From a virus, in IMG/VR virus record IMGVR_UViG_3300046002_001383, positions 1 through 25,111 of that record: 25,111 nucleotides of DNA; one strand, given 5' to 3'. Position numbers and translations under genes: made by a program. Positions 1 through 8,185 of the stretch are shown piece by piece. The first letter of the stretch is position 1. Each line of letters begins with the position of its first letter. The notes under the pieces were generated by a model. It was not told the origin of the DNA, searched no databases, and worked only from the letters and a program-made list of their open reading frames with translations.

Positions 1-18
1 TCAATGGGAAAAGCATAA
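1..18 (+). CDS. C-terminal end of an upstream gene (partial)
   Basis: An open frame enters from the left edge and ends with TAA at 16-18. It reads only Ser-Met-Gly-Lys-Ala before the stop. The stop overlaps the lysozyme ATG as TAATG, the same junction seen elsewhere in this operon, which is the main reason to believe it. Five codons say nothing about function. Confidence 0.3.
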   Translation, partial: SMGKA

Positions 19-512
19 TGAAAGTAAGTGAAGAAGGGCTTAAGCTACTAAAGCACCACGAGGGTTTTCGTAAGAAGCCCTATCAGTGCGCGGCTGGAAT
101 CTGGACGATAGGTTATGGTCATGCTATGTATGCTGAGCAATTAAAGATACCTGCTACACCTGAAGGAATGGCTGCCCGTAAAGCATTCCCGTTAAAGCCC
201 GAAGATAACCGTATATGGGGTAAAGAAGAAATTGACGCACTATTGGTTAAGGATGTCGTACGATTTGAACGAGCAGTTGACCGATACATTCGTGTACCGC
301 TTAGACAAAATGAATTTAACGCTCTTATATCTGCTGTTTATAATCTTGGTGCTGGCTGGCTGCAAAGAAGTCCCGTTCGTCAAAAGATTAATCGTGGCGA
401 CAAAGAGGGTGCTATGGAACAGCTTCTCAAGTATAATAAAGGCGGCGGTAAAGAGCTTAAAGGGTTGACTTTACGCCGTAAAGATGAAGCAGCACTGTTC
501 AGGAAAGAATAA
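18..512 (+). CDS. GH24 (T4/P22/P1-type) lysozyme, phage endolysin
   Basis: This 164-residue protein hydrolyses the N-acetylmuramic acid to N-acetylglucosamine bond of peptidoglycan and should release progeny at lysis. The GH24 signature is complete near the N-terminus: HEGFR with catalytic Glu15, Cys24 in the position that is Asp or Cys in the family, and Thr30 in TIGYGH, giving E-x8-C-x5-T. The second conserved block, QNEFNALISAVYNLG, lies near residues 98-112. The length is normal for a single-domain lysozyme. There is no hydrophobic N-terminal segment, so it lacks a SAR or Sec signal and would need a holin for export; none is recognisable here. The ATG overlaps the stop of the previous gene and a GGGAAAAG stretch serves as a weak ribosome binding site. 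The family call is firm; the lysis role follows from the family. Confidence 0.95.
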   Translation: MKVSEEGLKLLKHHEGFRKKPYQCAAGIWTIGYGHAMYAEQLKIPATPEGMAARKAFPLKPEDNRIWGKEEIDALLVKDVVRFERAVDRYIRVPLRQNEFNALISAVYNLGAGWLQRSPVRQKINRGDKEGAMEQLLKYNKGGGKELKGLTLRRKDEAALFRKE

Positions 513-513
513 A

Positions 514-2442
514 ATGCCATTACAGAAACTAGAATTTAGACCAGGATTAAACCGCGAAGGTACAGACTATGCCAATGAAGGCGGTTGGTACGACGGCGAC
601 AAGATACGTTTTCGTTCTGGTTTCCCTGAAAAGATTGGCGGCTGGTCTCGCCTATCTAATGATACATACTTAGGTGTTGCTCGAGCGTTGTGGAATTGGC
701 AAGCGCTTGATGGGTCAAACTACCTAGGCGTGGGTACTAACATTAAGTATTATATTGAAAAGGGCGGTCAGTATAATGACGTTACACCGTTCAGTTTTAT
801 CAGCGCGGCCGGCGCCCCTGATTTTGCAGCTACTACTGGTTCAAGTACACTTACAGTAACAGATGGGTCGTATAACCCTTCAGTGGGAGACTATGTTGTA
901 TTTAGCGCAGCGGTTTCATTAGGCGGAAACATCACCGCGGCTGTACTAAACCAAGAATACCTAGTACTTACTGTGCCATCATCTACTACCTATACTATAT
1001 CAGCAAAAAGCGCTACGACTGGATTACCTGTACTTGCTAACTCTTCAGATGTTGGGGTCGGTGGTTCCGCTACTATCGCGTCTTATGAAGTGCCTATAGG
1101 TTTAAATGTATACACTATCGGGGTAGGATGGGGTGCGGGGCCTTGGAGTCGGGGTACTTGGGGCTCTGGATACACATCAGGTATAGGGCAGCAGCTTCGA
1201 TTATGGTCTAACGATAACTTTGGCCAAGACCTTGTTATTGCACCTCGTGGGGGTGGTATATATTACTGGAAAGCTTCATTAGGTGTGTCTACTAGAGCAG
1301 TGTCACTAAATACACTTTCTACTAATGAAGGGTATGCTGGAACCTATGTACCAAACACAACTAACCAAGTTGTAGCGTCCGCTATTCAGAAGTTCGTTAT
1401 TGCTATGGGCGCTAACCCTTATCTTTCTGGAACTCCTAATACTACGTTTAACCCAATGCTTGTTCGTTGGTCAGACCAACTTAATCCATACGAATGGGTG
1501 CCGGCTATTACAAATCAGGCGGGTGAATTTGCATTGACTAGCGGTTCATTTATTGTAGGCGCTAGGGCTACTCGCCAAGAGATTTTAATCTGGACTGATT
1601 CCGCACTATACTCCATGCAGTATTTAGGCGCTCCCTATGTGTGGGGTTTTAATATCTTGATGGATAATATTTCTGTCATGTCACCTAGCGCAATGATAAC
1701 TGTAAACAACGTAACCTACTGGATGGGTGGGGACAAGTTCTATATGTATTCAGGCCGTGTGGAAACTCTACCATGCGCGTTACGTCAGTATGTATTTAAC
1801 GACATAAACAAAGACCAAGCATTCCAAGTGTTCGCCGGTGGTAATGAGGGGTACAACGAAGTCTGGTGGTTCTATGTAAGTAACTCAAGTGGTGGTACTA
1901 CGATTGATAAGTATGTTATTTATAACTACGTCGACCGTGTTTGGTATTATGGTTCTATGGCTCGCAGTGCTTGGCTAGATTCAGGCATTCGTCAATACCC
2001 TATGGCAGGGGATTATAATAACCGGATTCTTTACCACGAGTCATCTGTTGATGATAATGCAGGGGATACTAGCTTACCTATTAATGCTTATATACAGTCG
2101 TCTGACTTTGATATTGGGGACGGGCATAATTTTGGTTTTGTGTGGCGCATACTGCCAGATGTAAACTTTAACGGCTCTAATGTAAATGGTCCATCTGTAA
2201 CAATGACTGTTAAACCGCGTGTCAACTCAGGGTCTCCTTACGGTGCGGCTAATAACCCGTTAGTACGAAGTGCTGATAACTACACTACAGGTCAGGTCTA
2301 CAACATTCAAGAATTTACAGGTCAGGTATATACACGATTGCGTGGGCGTCAGTTAGCATTCCGTATTGAGTCAGATGGGTTAGGTGTAGCTTGGCAGTTG
2401 GGTATGCCTCGTATTGATATTAGACCTGATGGGCGTAGATAA
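514..2442 (+). CDS. Tail hub/adaptor-like virion protein (P22 gp10-like candidate)
   Basis: A 642-residue protein, rich in beta, Gly, Asn, Trp and Tyr, with almost no Cys. It starts MPLQKLEFRPGLNREGTDYA and continues with a Trp/Gly block that describes a beta-propeller-like fold. Residues near 100-180 form a Ser/Thr/Val-rich insertion typical of small beta modules in phage fibres. The C-terminus carries RLRGRQLAFRIES, WQLG and RPDGRR. Blocks of this kind are common in short-tailed phage virion proteins, which is why a hub or stabilisation protein analogous to P22 gp10 is suggested; this is inference. The ATG at 514 was preferred over an upstream TTG because AGGAAAG at 501-507 lies 6 nt before it, right after the lysozyme stop. 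It could equally be another tail tube or receptor-side protein. Confidence 0.75.
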   Translation: MPLQKLEFRPGLNREGTDYANEGGWYDGDKIRFRSGFPEKIGGWSRLSNDTYLGVARALWNWQALDGSNYLGVGTNIKYYIEKGGQYNDVTPFSFISAAGAPDFAATTGSSTLTVTDGSYNPSVGDYVVFSAAVSLGGNITAAVLNQEYLVLTVPSSTTYTISAKSATTGLPVLANSSDVGVGGSATIASYEVPIGLNVYTIGVGWGAGPWSRGTWGSGYTSGIGQQLRLWSNDNFGQDLVIAPRGGGIYYWKASLGVSTRAVSLNTLSTNEGYAGTYVPNTTNQVVASAIQKFVIAMGANPYLSGTPNTTFNPMLVRWSDQLNPYEWVPAITNQAGEFALTSGSFIVGARATRQEILIWTDSALYSMQYLGAPYVWGFNILMDNISVMSPSAMITVNNVTYWMGGDKFYMYSGRVETLPCALRQYVFNDINKDQAFQVFAGGNEGYNEVWWFYVSNSSGGTTIDKYVIYNYVDRVWYYGSMARSAWLDSGIRQYPMAGDYNNRILYHESSVDDNAGDTSLPINAYIQSSDFDIGDGHNFGFVWRILPDVNFNGSNVNGPSVTMTVKPRVNSGSPYGAANNPLVRSADNYTTGQVYNIQEFTGQVYTRLRGRQLAFRIESDGLGVAWQLGMPRIDIRPDGRR

Positions 2443-2753
2443 TGTCTTATAACACCCCGTTAAAAAATACGCAGCTACGTGCACCAAAAGCACCAAACTT
2501 ACCCATTGCTCCAGTTGAGTATAGTCAGCAGTATGTAGACCAGCTATCCAACGCATTGCGACTTTACTTTGGGCAATTAGATAATATAACGCAAGCGCTA
2601 ACAATACCCGATTCAGGTGTAACCGCAGATAGACCTATAAGTACGACCTTAGTTAAATTACAGATAGGCCAATATTATTTTGATACTACCATAGGGCGGC
2701 CTATTTGGTGGAATGGCACTAACTGGATAAACGCTAGTGGTACTGTGGTTTAA
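2442..2753 (+). CDS. Small tail accessory protein
   Basis: A 103-residue protein whose ATG overlaps the stop of the tail-hub-like gene (TAATG), so it is likely translationally coupled. The first 30 residues are Pro- and Ala-rich and look extended. The middle is helical (YSQQYVDQLSNALRLYFGQL). The end, YYFDTTIGRPIWWNGTNW, has the aromatic/Gly pattern of beta-hairpin tips seen in phage fibre proteins. That pattern and the position between a tail-hub-like and a tape-measure-like gene support a structural role, perhaps attaching or capping a tail component. No catalytic motif is visible and the family has no name I can assign with certainty. Confidence 0.7.
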   Translation: MSYNTPLKNTQLRAPKAPNLPIAPVEYSQQYVDQLSNALRLYFGQLDNITQALTIPDSGVTADRPISTTLVKLQIGQYYFDTTIGRPIWWNGTNWINASGTVV

Positions 2754-2772
2754 TACATGATATTATTAGCTT

Positions 2773-3261
2773 ATGCAAATAGAGCCTACAGAGTTATCTA
2801 AGTTAGTATCTACAGAAGTACCAAGTCGCGTACAGATAGATAAGTTACATGCTGAAATGGCAACAATGCCTATAGCAATGAGCTTTAAAACAGAGCATTA
2901 TTTCTCTGGCGGTATGTATGGTAGAAAGATGACGTTACCTGCAGGAGTACTGCTTGTAGGAAGGGTGCATAAAACCGACCATTTATTTATTTGCGCTCAA
3001 GGCGAAGCGATAGTATGGACTGAAAATGGCATGCGTAAGATACATGCAGGTGACGTAATTCCTACAAAGGCGGGTACAAAGAATGTAGTGTTAGCTATTA
3101 CTGAGACTATAGGGTTTACCGCACTTAAAACAGATAAAACAGATGTAGCCGAAGCGGAAGATGAGTTGGTTGAGAATGACCCTGACTCTCCTTACGGAGT
3201 AGGTAACGAATTAAAAGACTGGGCGGTAGCCCTTAAAGCAACTCAGATTGAGGGTAATTGA
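2773..3261 (+). CDS. Cupin-like phage protein of unknown function
   Basis: A 162-residue protein. Residues about 42-118 alternate short beta strands and turns: SGGMYGRKMTLPAG, GRVHKTDHLFICAQGEAIVW, IHAGDVIPTKAGTKNVVLA. The pattern of a G(x)nH..H.. block followed by G-D-x-I-P and a buried C-terminal strand resembles a small double-stranded beta-helix (cupin) domain. Candidate ligand histidines are in VHKTDH. The acidic C-terminal tail (EAEDELVENDPD) is probably flexible. An in-frame stop at 2767-2769 makes this ATG the first possible start; there is no obvious Shine-Dalgarno sequence. Position in the tail operon suggests a virion or assembly role, but an enzymatic or sugar-binding role is also possible. 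Confidence 0.65.
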   Translation: MQIEPTELSKLVSTEVPSRVQIDKLHAEMATMPIAMSFKTEHYFSGGMYGRKMTLPAGVLLVGRVHKTDHLFICAQGEAIVWTENGMRKIHAGDVIPTKAGTKNVVLAITETIGFTALKTDKTDVAEAEDELVENDPDSPYGVGNELKDWAVALKATQIEGN

Positions 3262-3262
3262 T

Positions 3263-4795
3263 ATGACTTTTGCAACATCAGCAGTAGTAATGAGTCAAGT
3301 AGCAGCGGCGGAAGCGGCGGCAACGGCAGCGGCAATGGCTGCAACAGCGGGAGGAGCGGCAACGGCAGCTACGGCGGCAGCTAGCGGAATTGAAGCGGCA
3401 ACAGCTCAACAGGCGGCACAGGCGGCAATGACTGGAGCGGGAGGAGTATCGGCAGCGGCCCCAACAGCAGCGATGACTAGTGCAGCGCCAACAGCAACAG
3501 GTGGCATACAAGGCGCTAACCTAGCTAACTTCTCCGGAAATACTATGATAGATGCGGGAGGGTCTTTAATAGGTGAGTCAGGCGGACCATTAGCCTTACC
3601 TTCAACACCAGTAGCCCCAGAAGTAGCGGCGCCAGCTCAAGTAGCGACACCAGCAGCAGTGCCAGCACCAGCAGCGCCAACAGGTATAGAGCAAATTGGT
3701 ACAAACCAGCTTAACCCTTATACAGGTGCACCTGACTATTCAGCGGCAAACAACGCGTCGCAATATGAAAAAATGATTGCTAGAAACAACGCTAGCGGAA
3801 TGCCGGGCATGCCAGTTGACGCGCCTTACGGGGCTAACTACCAAGAACTATCTCGAGTAACTAATCAATTTCCAAGCGCATTAAATGATTCCGCTGGTAG
3901 TTTCCAAGGTGTTCAAGGCACTCCGTCTAGCGCGTTAGAACGTGGGTTTGGTAAGGTGATGGATTGGGCTGAGAAAAATCCATTAACTGCATTATATGCA
4001 GGGTCTACTATGGCTAATGCCTTATTTGCGCCTGACGAAGAAGAAGAGAAAAAACCTAGTTCATTAGGTAAGTACAAGTTATCTTCTAACTTTCAAGGTT
4101 CTCAACCTACACCTAATGTGTATAAACCCTTTTACGCCGCAGAAGGCGGCATCGCTGCTTTAGCTGGTGGAACTTACCCAATGGGTAGACAAGATAATAC
4201 TCAATTTGCAACGCCAACTCAAATGCCTACGAGTGCGGAAATAATTAACGCTGATTACGAGCCGATGGGAATAGGATATAAAGGTGGCGGTATCCCTGCT
4301 CCAGATATTGATGTGGGTATTAATAATATAAGAGACGATGATTTTGAATTCGTTAACCCATATAAAGCGGCGGCGTCTAAATTAGATAAATTATATAAAG
4401 CGTCTAATATCCCTCAAAAAGCTATGGCTACAGCCCCATCGCTAGGCGCAATAGACTTAACTCCTGCTATGATGAAAAAAGCAGCTCAAGGCGGCATCAT
4501 GGGTGCTGATTCAAGTCTAGGTAGTTATGCCCATGGCGGTAATGCTCGTTTACTTAGAGGTCCCGGTGATGGCATGAGTGATGATATTCCTGCTACAATT
4601 GCAAATAAACAACCAGCTCGATTGGCAGATGGCGAATTTGTAATACCTGCAGACGTAGTTTCTCATTTAGGTAATGGGTCTACAGAAGCAGGCGCTAAGC
4701 ATTTGCATGGTATGATGGATAAAGTGCGCAAGGCTCGTACAGGTAGAAAAGCGCAAGGTAAACAAATAAACCCTAAGAAATTCATGCCTAAATAA
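3263..4795 (+). CDS. Ala/Gly-rich virion protein with tape-measure-like C-terminus
   Basis: A 510-residue protein. The first 90 residues are almost pure Ala/Thr/Gly/Ser with Gln, encoded by GCN-rich simple sequence, and would form long helices that could cross or coat membranes. The middle is Pro/Ala-rich, then comes an acidic-basic patch (DEEEEKKP). The C-terminal third repeats Gly-Gly-Ile units (EGGIAAL, GGGIPAP, QGGIMGA) and ends with GPGDGMSDDIPATI, RLADGEFVIPADVV and a basic tail. The SDDIPA plus DGEFVIPADVV pair is a hallmark of C-termini of phage tape-measure or internal tail proteins. The ATG at 3263 is preferred to the TTG at 3248 because GAGGG at 3250-3254 is 8 nt upstream. It probably belongs to the internal or tail-length component ejected during infection; that is inference. 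Confidence 0.7.
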   Translation: MTFATSAVVMSQVAAAEAAATAAAMAATAGGAATAATAAASGIEAATAQQAAQAAMTGAGGVSAAAPTAAMTSAAPTATGGIQGANLANFSGNTMIDAGGSLIGESGGPLALPSTPVAPEVAAPAQVATPAAVPAPAAPTGIEQIGTNQLNPYTGAPDYSAANNASQYEKMIARNNASGMPGMPVDAPYGANYQELSRVTNQFPSALNDSAGSFQGVQGTPSSALERGFGKVMDWAEKNPLTALYAGSTMANALFAPDEEEEKKPSSLGKYKLSSNFQGSQPTPNVYKPFYAAEGGIAALAGGTYPMGRQDNTQFATPTQMPTSAEIINADYEPMGIGYKGGGIPAPDIDVGINNIRDDDFEFVNPYKAAASKLDKLYKASNIPQKAMATAPSLGAIDLTPAMMKKAAQGGIMGADSSLGSYAHGGNARLLRGPGDGMSDDIPATIANKQPARLADGEFVIPADVVSHLGNGSTEAGAKHLHGMMDKVRKARTGRKAQGKQINPKKFMPK

Positions 4796-5217
4796 TGAAT
4801 GTATCGTTAGTTCCGACAGAGTATGTCGAAGCTGCGTGGCCTGAAATAGAATCCTATATGGAAGGGGCCGCAGAGTATACATACGGTCGATATTTGGCTG
4901 AAGATATTAAACAAGGGCTATTAACTAAGCCCCATCAGCTATGGGTTGCGTTTGATGACGTTGGAATGAAAGGCGCTGTGGTAACTGAGATAGTTCAATA
5001 CCCTCGACTACGTTCTTTAGTCATGCATTTTACTGGCGGTAAAGAATTAGAAAATTGGAAACCGGATATGTTATCGTTACTCCAACGGTTTGCCAAAGAT
5101 AACGAGTGCGATGTCATAGAGTCCTATGGCCGTGAAGGATGGGGTAAGGTATTTAAAAACGACGGATTTAAATCGCGGTTCATGTTTTATGAATTGCCTG
5201 TGGAGAAAGAAGTATGA
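4795..5217 (+). CDS. GNAT-fold protein, T7 gp13-like internal virion protein candidate
   Basis: A 140-residue protein with the layout of a compact acetyltransferase (GNAT) fold. An N-terminal helix (VEAAWPEIESYMEG) is followed by a strand pair around HQLWVAFDD and MKGAVVTEIVQYPRLRSLVMHFTGG. A helix, a strand (DVIESYG) and the typical C-terminal stretch GREGWGKVFKNDGF come next, ending in a last strand. Podoviruses often carry such a protein among the internal virion genes, as T7 gp13 does, so an assembly or core role is more likely than a metabolic one. The acetyl-CoA loop (R/Q-x-x-G-x-G/A) is not clear, so catalytic activity is doubtful. It is coupled on both sides: TAATG with the previous gene and ATGA with the next. 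Confidence 0.7.
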   Translation: MNVSLVPTEYVEAAWPEIESYMEGAAEYTYGRYLAEDIKQGLLTKPHQLWVAFDDVGMKGAVVTEIVQYPRLRSLVMHFTGGKELENWKPDMLSLLQRFAKDNECDVIESYGREGWGKVFKNDGFKSRFMFYELPVEKEV

Positions 5218-8183
5218 GATACAATCACCTAGAGATGTTGCCTGAAGAGGCTTTTCAAAAAGTCGGTAAATCCGTAAAGCTATACGGTAAGGGCGGAGGC
5301 AACACGCAATCTACGGGCACTACTTATACATCTAATATACCAGACTACGCAGAACCGTATGTCACGACAATGTTGGGCGCGACGCAAAAACAGCTATTCA
5401 ATATAGACAGTAATAACGAGATAACTGGTTTCCAACCGTACGTTCCTTATAGTAAAAACGCGTCTGACTACGTTGCTGGCTTCTCCCCCATGCAACAACA
5501 AGCTTTCCAAGGCGCTGCTAACTTACAAACTCCAGGTCAATTTGGTCAGGCTTCTGGTTTAGCAGGCGCATCAGGTTTAGGTTCATTAGGTACTGCGGGT
5601 CAAGCTGCAAACTTAGGTCAAGCGGCTACTAATGTTGGTATGGGTGGTTTAGGTTACGGTGCTTTAGGTGCGGGTTACGGTGCTTTAGGTGCTCAACAAG
5701 GCCAACAAGCATCAGGCTATGGTGCTATGGGTGCGGGTTATGGGGCTCAAGCAGGTCAAGCTGGTGCTAACTTTGCTCAACAAGCAACTAATCCTAACGC
5801 TGTCCAAGCGTACATGAACCCATACTTACAATCTTCTCTTGCCCCTCAAATAGAAGCAATGCGCCGTCAATATGGTATTACTGGTGCACAACAGCAAGGC
5901 CAAGCAACTCAAGCTGGTGCGTTCGGTGGCACTCGTGAAGCGCTTATGGCAGCTGAAAACAATCGCGCTATGAACTCCGCTATGGACAACGCTATTGCTC
6001 AGGGCTATAACAACGCATTCCAAAACGCTCAGCAGCAGCAACAGTTCGGGGCTAACTTAGGACTACAAGGTCAACAAGCTGCTATGCAAGGTGCCGGTAT
6101 GGGTATTCAGGGTCAGCAGGCAGCAATGCAGGGCGCTGGTATGGGTATGCAGGGTGCGCAAACAGGCTTGCAAGGTGTTGGTACCGCTCTACAAGGTTAT
6201 GGTCAAGGTCAACAAGGTCTCAGCACAGCACTGCAAGGTTACGGTCAAGCTGGTCAAGCTGCTGGCACACTAGGTCAACTAGGTGGTCAACAACTAGGCG
6301 CACAAAAAGATATTATTGGTCTTCAAGGTCAAATGGGCGCTACTCAACAAGCGCAAGAACAAGCTAAAATTAATCAATCTATTCAAGATTACGCTACACA
6401 ACAACAATACCCAATGATGCAGTTAGGTATGATGTCCAATATGCTACGTGGCCTACCAATGCAGGGAGTTACAACTCAGTCTTACCAAGCGACTCCTAAT
6501 GCATTAACTCAAGGTATCGGTGCACTTGGTACAGGCTTGTCACTATCTAACGCGTTAGGTGGGGGTAAGGCAGCGGGTGGCGAGATTAAGTCTTACGCGA
6601 AAGGTGGCATTGCTTCGTTTGACGTAGGTGGCGAGGTTAAAAGTGATTTGTACGACTACTCTCCAGATAAGCTAAAAGAAGTTATCGGCTCCTCACAAAG
6701 CGAGACAGTACGTAACTTAGCGCGTTCCATCCTTAAAGACAAGACCGGCATGGCTGGTGGCGGCATCATTGCGTTTGCTGACGGTGATTTAGTAGACGAA
6801 GAGAAACAGGCTGTAAAAGATAGGCAAGCGTTGAAACATGCGGGGGCTTACCTCACAGACGTTGCTTCATTACCAGCTACGCTAGTAGACAAAGGGCTAG
6901 CAGGTTTGGGTAACTTTGGCTTCCGGGTAGCCAACGCACTGTCAGGTGAAGCTAAATACCCCACCGATATTGAAGGTAGGTCCATATCGCAAGCGCAAAA
7001 GAATTTATTTAGAGATGACCCATACTATAGTAAACAAACCGATAAACCAGCAGCGGCAGCGGAACAATTAAAAGGTCCGTACGCCCCCAATGCAGACCCA
7101 GTTGCTCTAGCGCAAAGACAGGCAGAGTTGTTAAAAGATAGGGCTGCACCAGCAGCAAAACCAGCTAGAGAAAAACCAGCGGGCGCACCGCCAGCGGATA
7201 ACGCGGCTCCAGCCCAATCAGCTGCTTACATGCCAACTACTCAATCTGTAGAAGAAGGTATTTTATCTGCCTTACCTAAAGCAGCTCAAGACTACTTAAC
7301 AACTAAGCCTTCTGAGCAAACTACAGCTGATATTGCGGCACAACTAAGTAAAGACCGTGAAGCATTTATGGGCCCAGATACAGCTGGCGCGGAATACCGT
7401 AAATCAATTATGGAACAAAGAGCTAACGCTAAAGACGAAGCTAAACGATTAGAATCAATGCGCTTAGCTGAGTTCTTCTCTACATGGGGTTCAACTCCTG
7501 GCCCAACTTTAGTAGCTGGTATGCAAGCCGCACAGAAAACAATCCCTAATTTACTTAAAGATAAGGATGACCAGAAAAAAGCCAAAGCCGAACTAGACAA
7601 AATTATATATAATCTAGACCGTGCGTCTCGCTTAGAGAAAGCTGGTGACTGGGAAGCCGCCACTAAGATTAAAACAGAGCAAGCTAAAGCATCTCAAGCA
7701 TGGGGCGAAAACTGGATGAAGGCAGCTGAAGCTGACGCACGTAACAAAACAACACTACAAGCGGGCCGTGAGCAAAATATTAGTCAAGAAAAACAAACAG
7801 CGGCTAGAAATGCTGCTGGTATTCGAGAGGCTGAAATTAGGGCTACCGAGACTAGCGGCATAAGAAGTCTCGAATTCGCACGTAAGGCAAACGAAGACTA
7901 CCAAGCAGTGGAAAAAGATATAGCCGCTGCTATGGCCGCGCCTAAGGGAGAATACCAAGAAGCGCTTAATATTATGTCTAGAACCCAAAAATTTGTAAAA
8001 GAAGACCCTACTGGAACAATGGCGGAACAATATAAAGTAGCTGCGGAAAGAAAAAATAGAATAGAAAATGAAGCTAAAAAACGTTTGAACGCGGCTAAAA
8101 CTTCTAGAGACACATTTTATAAACAAGCGGGTTATAGTAACCCAGCAGTAGACGAAAACGACCCAGTTGGAATAAGACCCTAA
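5214..8183 (+). CDS. Large heptad-repeat internal virion protein
   Basis: A 989-residue protein. Residues 1-85 hold aromatic/Pro segments (TSNIPDYAEPYV, GFQPYVPYS, AGFSPMQQQAFQGA). Residues 147-181 and 284-353 are 7-residue Gly/Gln/Ala repeats. Between them lies a helix-rich block with MNPYLQSSLAPQIEAMRRQYG and QAGAFGGTREALMAAENN, a block I associate with virion proteins of aquatic phages. Around residues 450-525, Gly-Gly-Ile motifs occur (AKGGIASFDVGG, AGGGIIAFADGD), echoing the tape-measure-like neighbour. A Pro/Ala linker near 640-670 precedes about 250 residues of charged helices likely to form coiled coils. GGAG upstream and an ATGA overlap support the start. It is probably a core protein ejected with the giant protein. 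No enzyme motif is seen. Confidence 0.75.
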   Translation: MRYNHLEMLPEEAFQKVGKSVKLYGKGGGNTQSTGTTYTSNIPDYAEPYVTTMLGATQKQLFNIDSNNEITGFQPYVPYSKNASDYVAGFSPMQQQAFQGAANLQTPGQFGQASGLAGASGLGSLGTAGQAANLGQAATNVGMGGLGYGALGAGYGALGAQQGQQASGYGAMGAGYGAQAGQAGANFAQQATNPNAVQAYMNPYLQSSLAPQIEAMRRQYGITGAQQQGQATQAGAFGGTREALMAAENNRAMNSAMDNAIAQGYNNAFQNAQQQQQFGANLGLQGQQAAMQGAGMGIQGQQAAMQGAGMGMQGAQTGLQGVGTALQGYGQGQQGLSTALQGYGQAGQAAGTLGQLGGQQLGAQKDIIGLQGQMGATQQAQEQAKINQSIQDYATQQQYPMMQLGMMSNMLRGLPMQGVTTQSYQATPNALTQGIGALGTGLSLSNALGGGKAAGGEIKSYAKGGIASFDVGGEVKSDLYDYSPDKLKEVIGSSQSETVRNLARSILKDKTGMAGGGIIAFADGDLVDEEKQAVKDRQALKHAGAYLTDVASLPATLVDKGLAGLGNFGFRVANALSGEAKYPTDIEGRSISQAQKNLFRDDPYYSKQTDKPAAAAEQLKGPYAPNADPVALAQRQAELLKDRAAPAAKPAREKPAGAPPADNAAPAQSAAYMPTTQSVEEGILSALPKAAQDYLTTKPSEQTTADIAAQLSKDREAFMGPDTAGAEYRKSIMEQRANAKDEAKRLESMRLAEFFSTWGSTPGPTLVAGMQAAQKTIPNLLKDKDDQKKAKAELDKIIYNLDRASRLEKAGDWEAATKIKTEQAKASQAWGENWMKAAEADARNKTTLQAGREQNISQEKQTAARNAAGIREAEIRATETSGIRSLEFARKANEDYQAVEKDIAAAMAAPKGEYQEALNIMSRTQKFVKEDPTGTMAEQYKVAAERKNRIENEAKKRLNAAKTSRDTFYKQAGYSNPAVDENDPVGIRP
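5652..5756 (+). repeat. First block of 7-residue (21-nt) Gly-rich repeats
   Basis: Five consecutive 7-residue units at residues 147-181 of the large virion protein: GYGALGA, GYGALGA, QQGQQAS, GYGAMGA, GYGAQAG. At DNA level the period is 21 nt with synonymous drift, so selection acts on the protein. It is part of the gene, not an independent element. Confidence 0.85.
6063..6272 (+). repeat. Second block of 7-residue repeats, consensus (L/M/I)QGxxxx
   Basis: About ten 7-residue units at residues 284-353 of the same protein, for example LQGQQAA, MQGAGMG, IQGQQAA, MQGAGMG, MQGAQTG, LQGVGTA, LQGYGQG. A hydrophobic residue followed by Gln-Gly recurs every seventh position. The period equals that of the first block, so both probably form one continuous repetitive structure or expanded from the same unit. 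Confidence 0.85.
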
Positions 8184-8185
8184 AA

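Noticed and set aside
3278-3511. Cys/Arg-rich reading frame on the minus strand
   Set aside because: It is the antisense of the GCN Ala tract of the virion protein; its composition follows mechanically from the triplet run and there is no ribosome binding site.
5652-6272. Possible CRISPR-like or iteron array from the 21-nt periodicity
   Set aside because: Copies have no spacers, differ at synonymous sites and stay in the coding frame, so it is a protein repeat.
6091-6273. Nested plus-strand frame rich in Val/Cys/Lys in the heptad-repeat gene
   Set aside because: Its period of seven residues simply mirrors the 21-nt repeat of the main gene, and it has no ribosome binding site.
7755-8126. Minus-strand frame rich in Phe and Ser opposite the coiled-coil region
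   Set aside because: Phe/Ser/Leu richness is the expected antisense of Lys/Glu/Ala helices, and no start signal is present.
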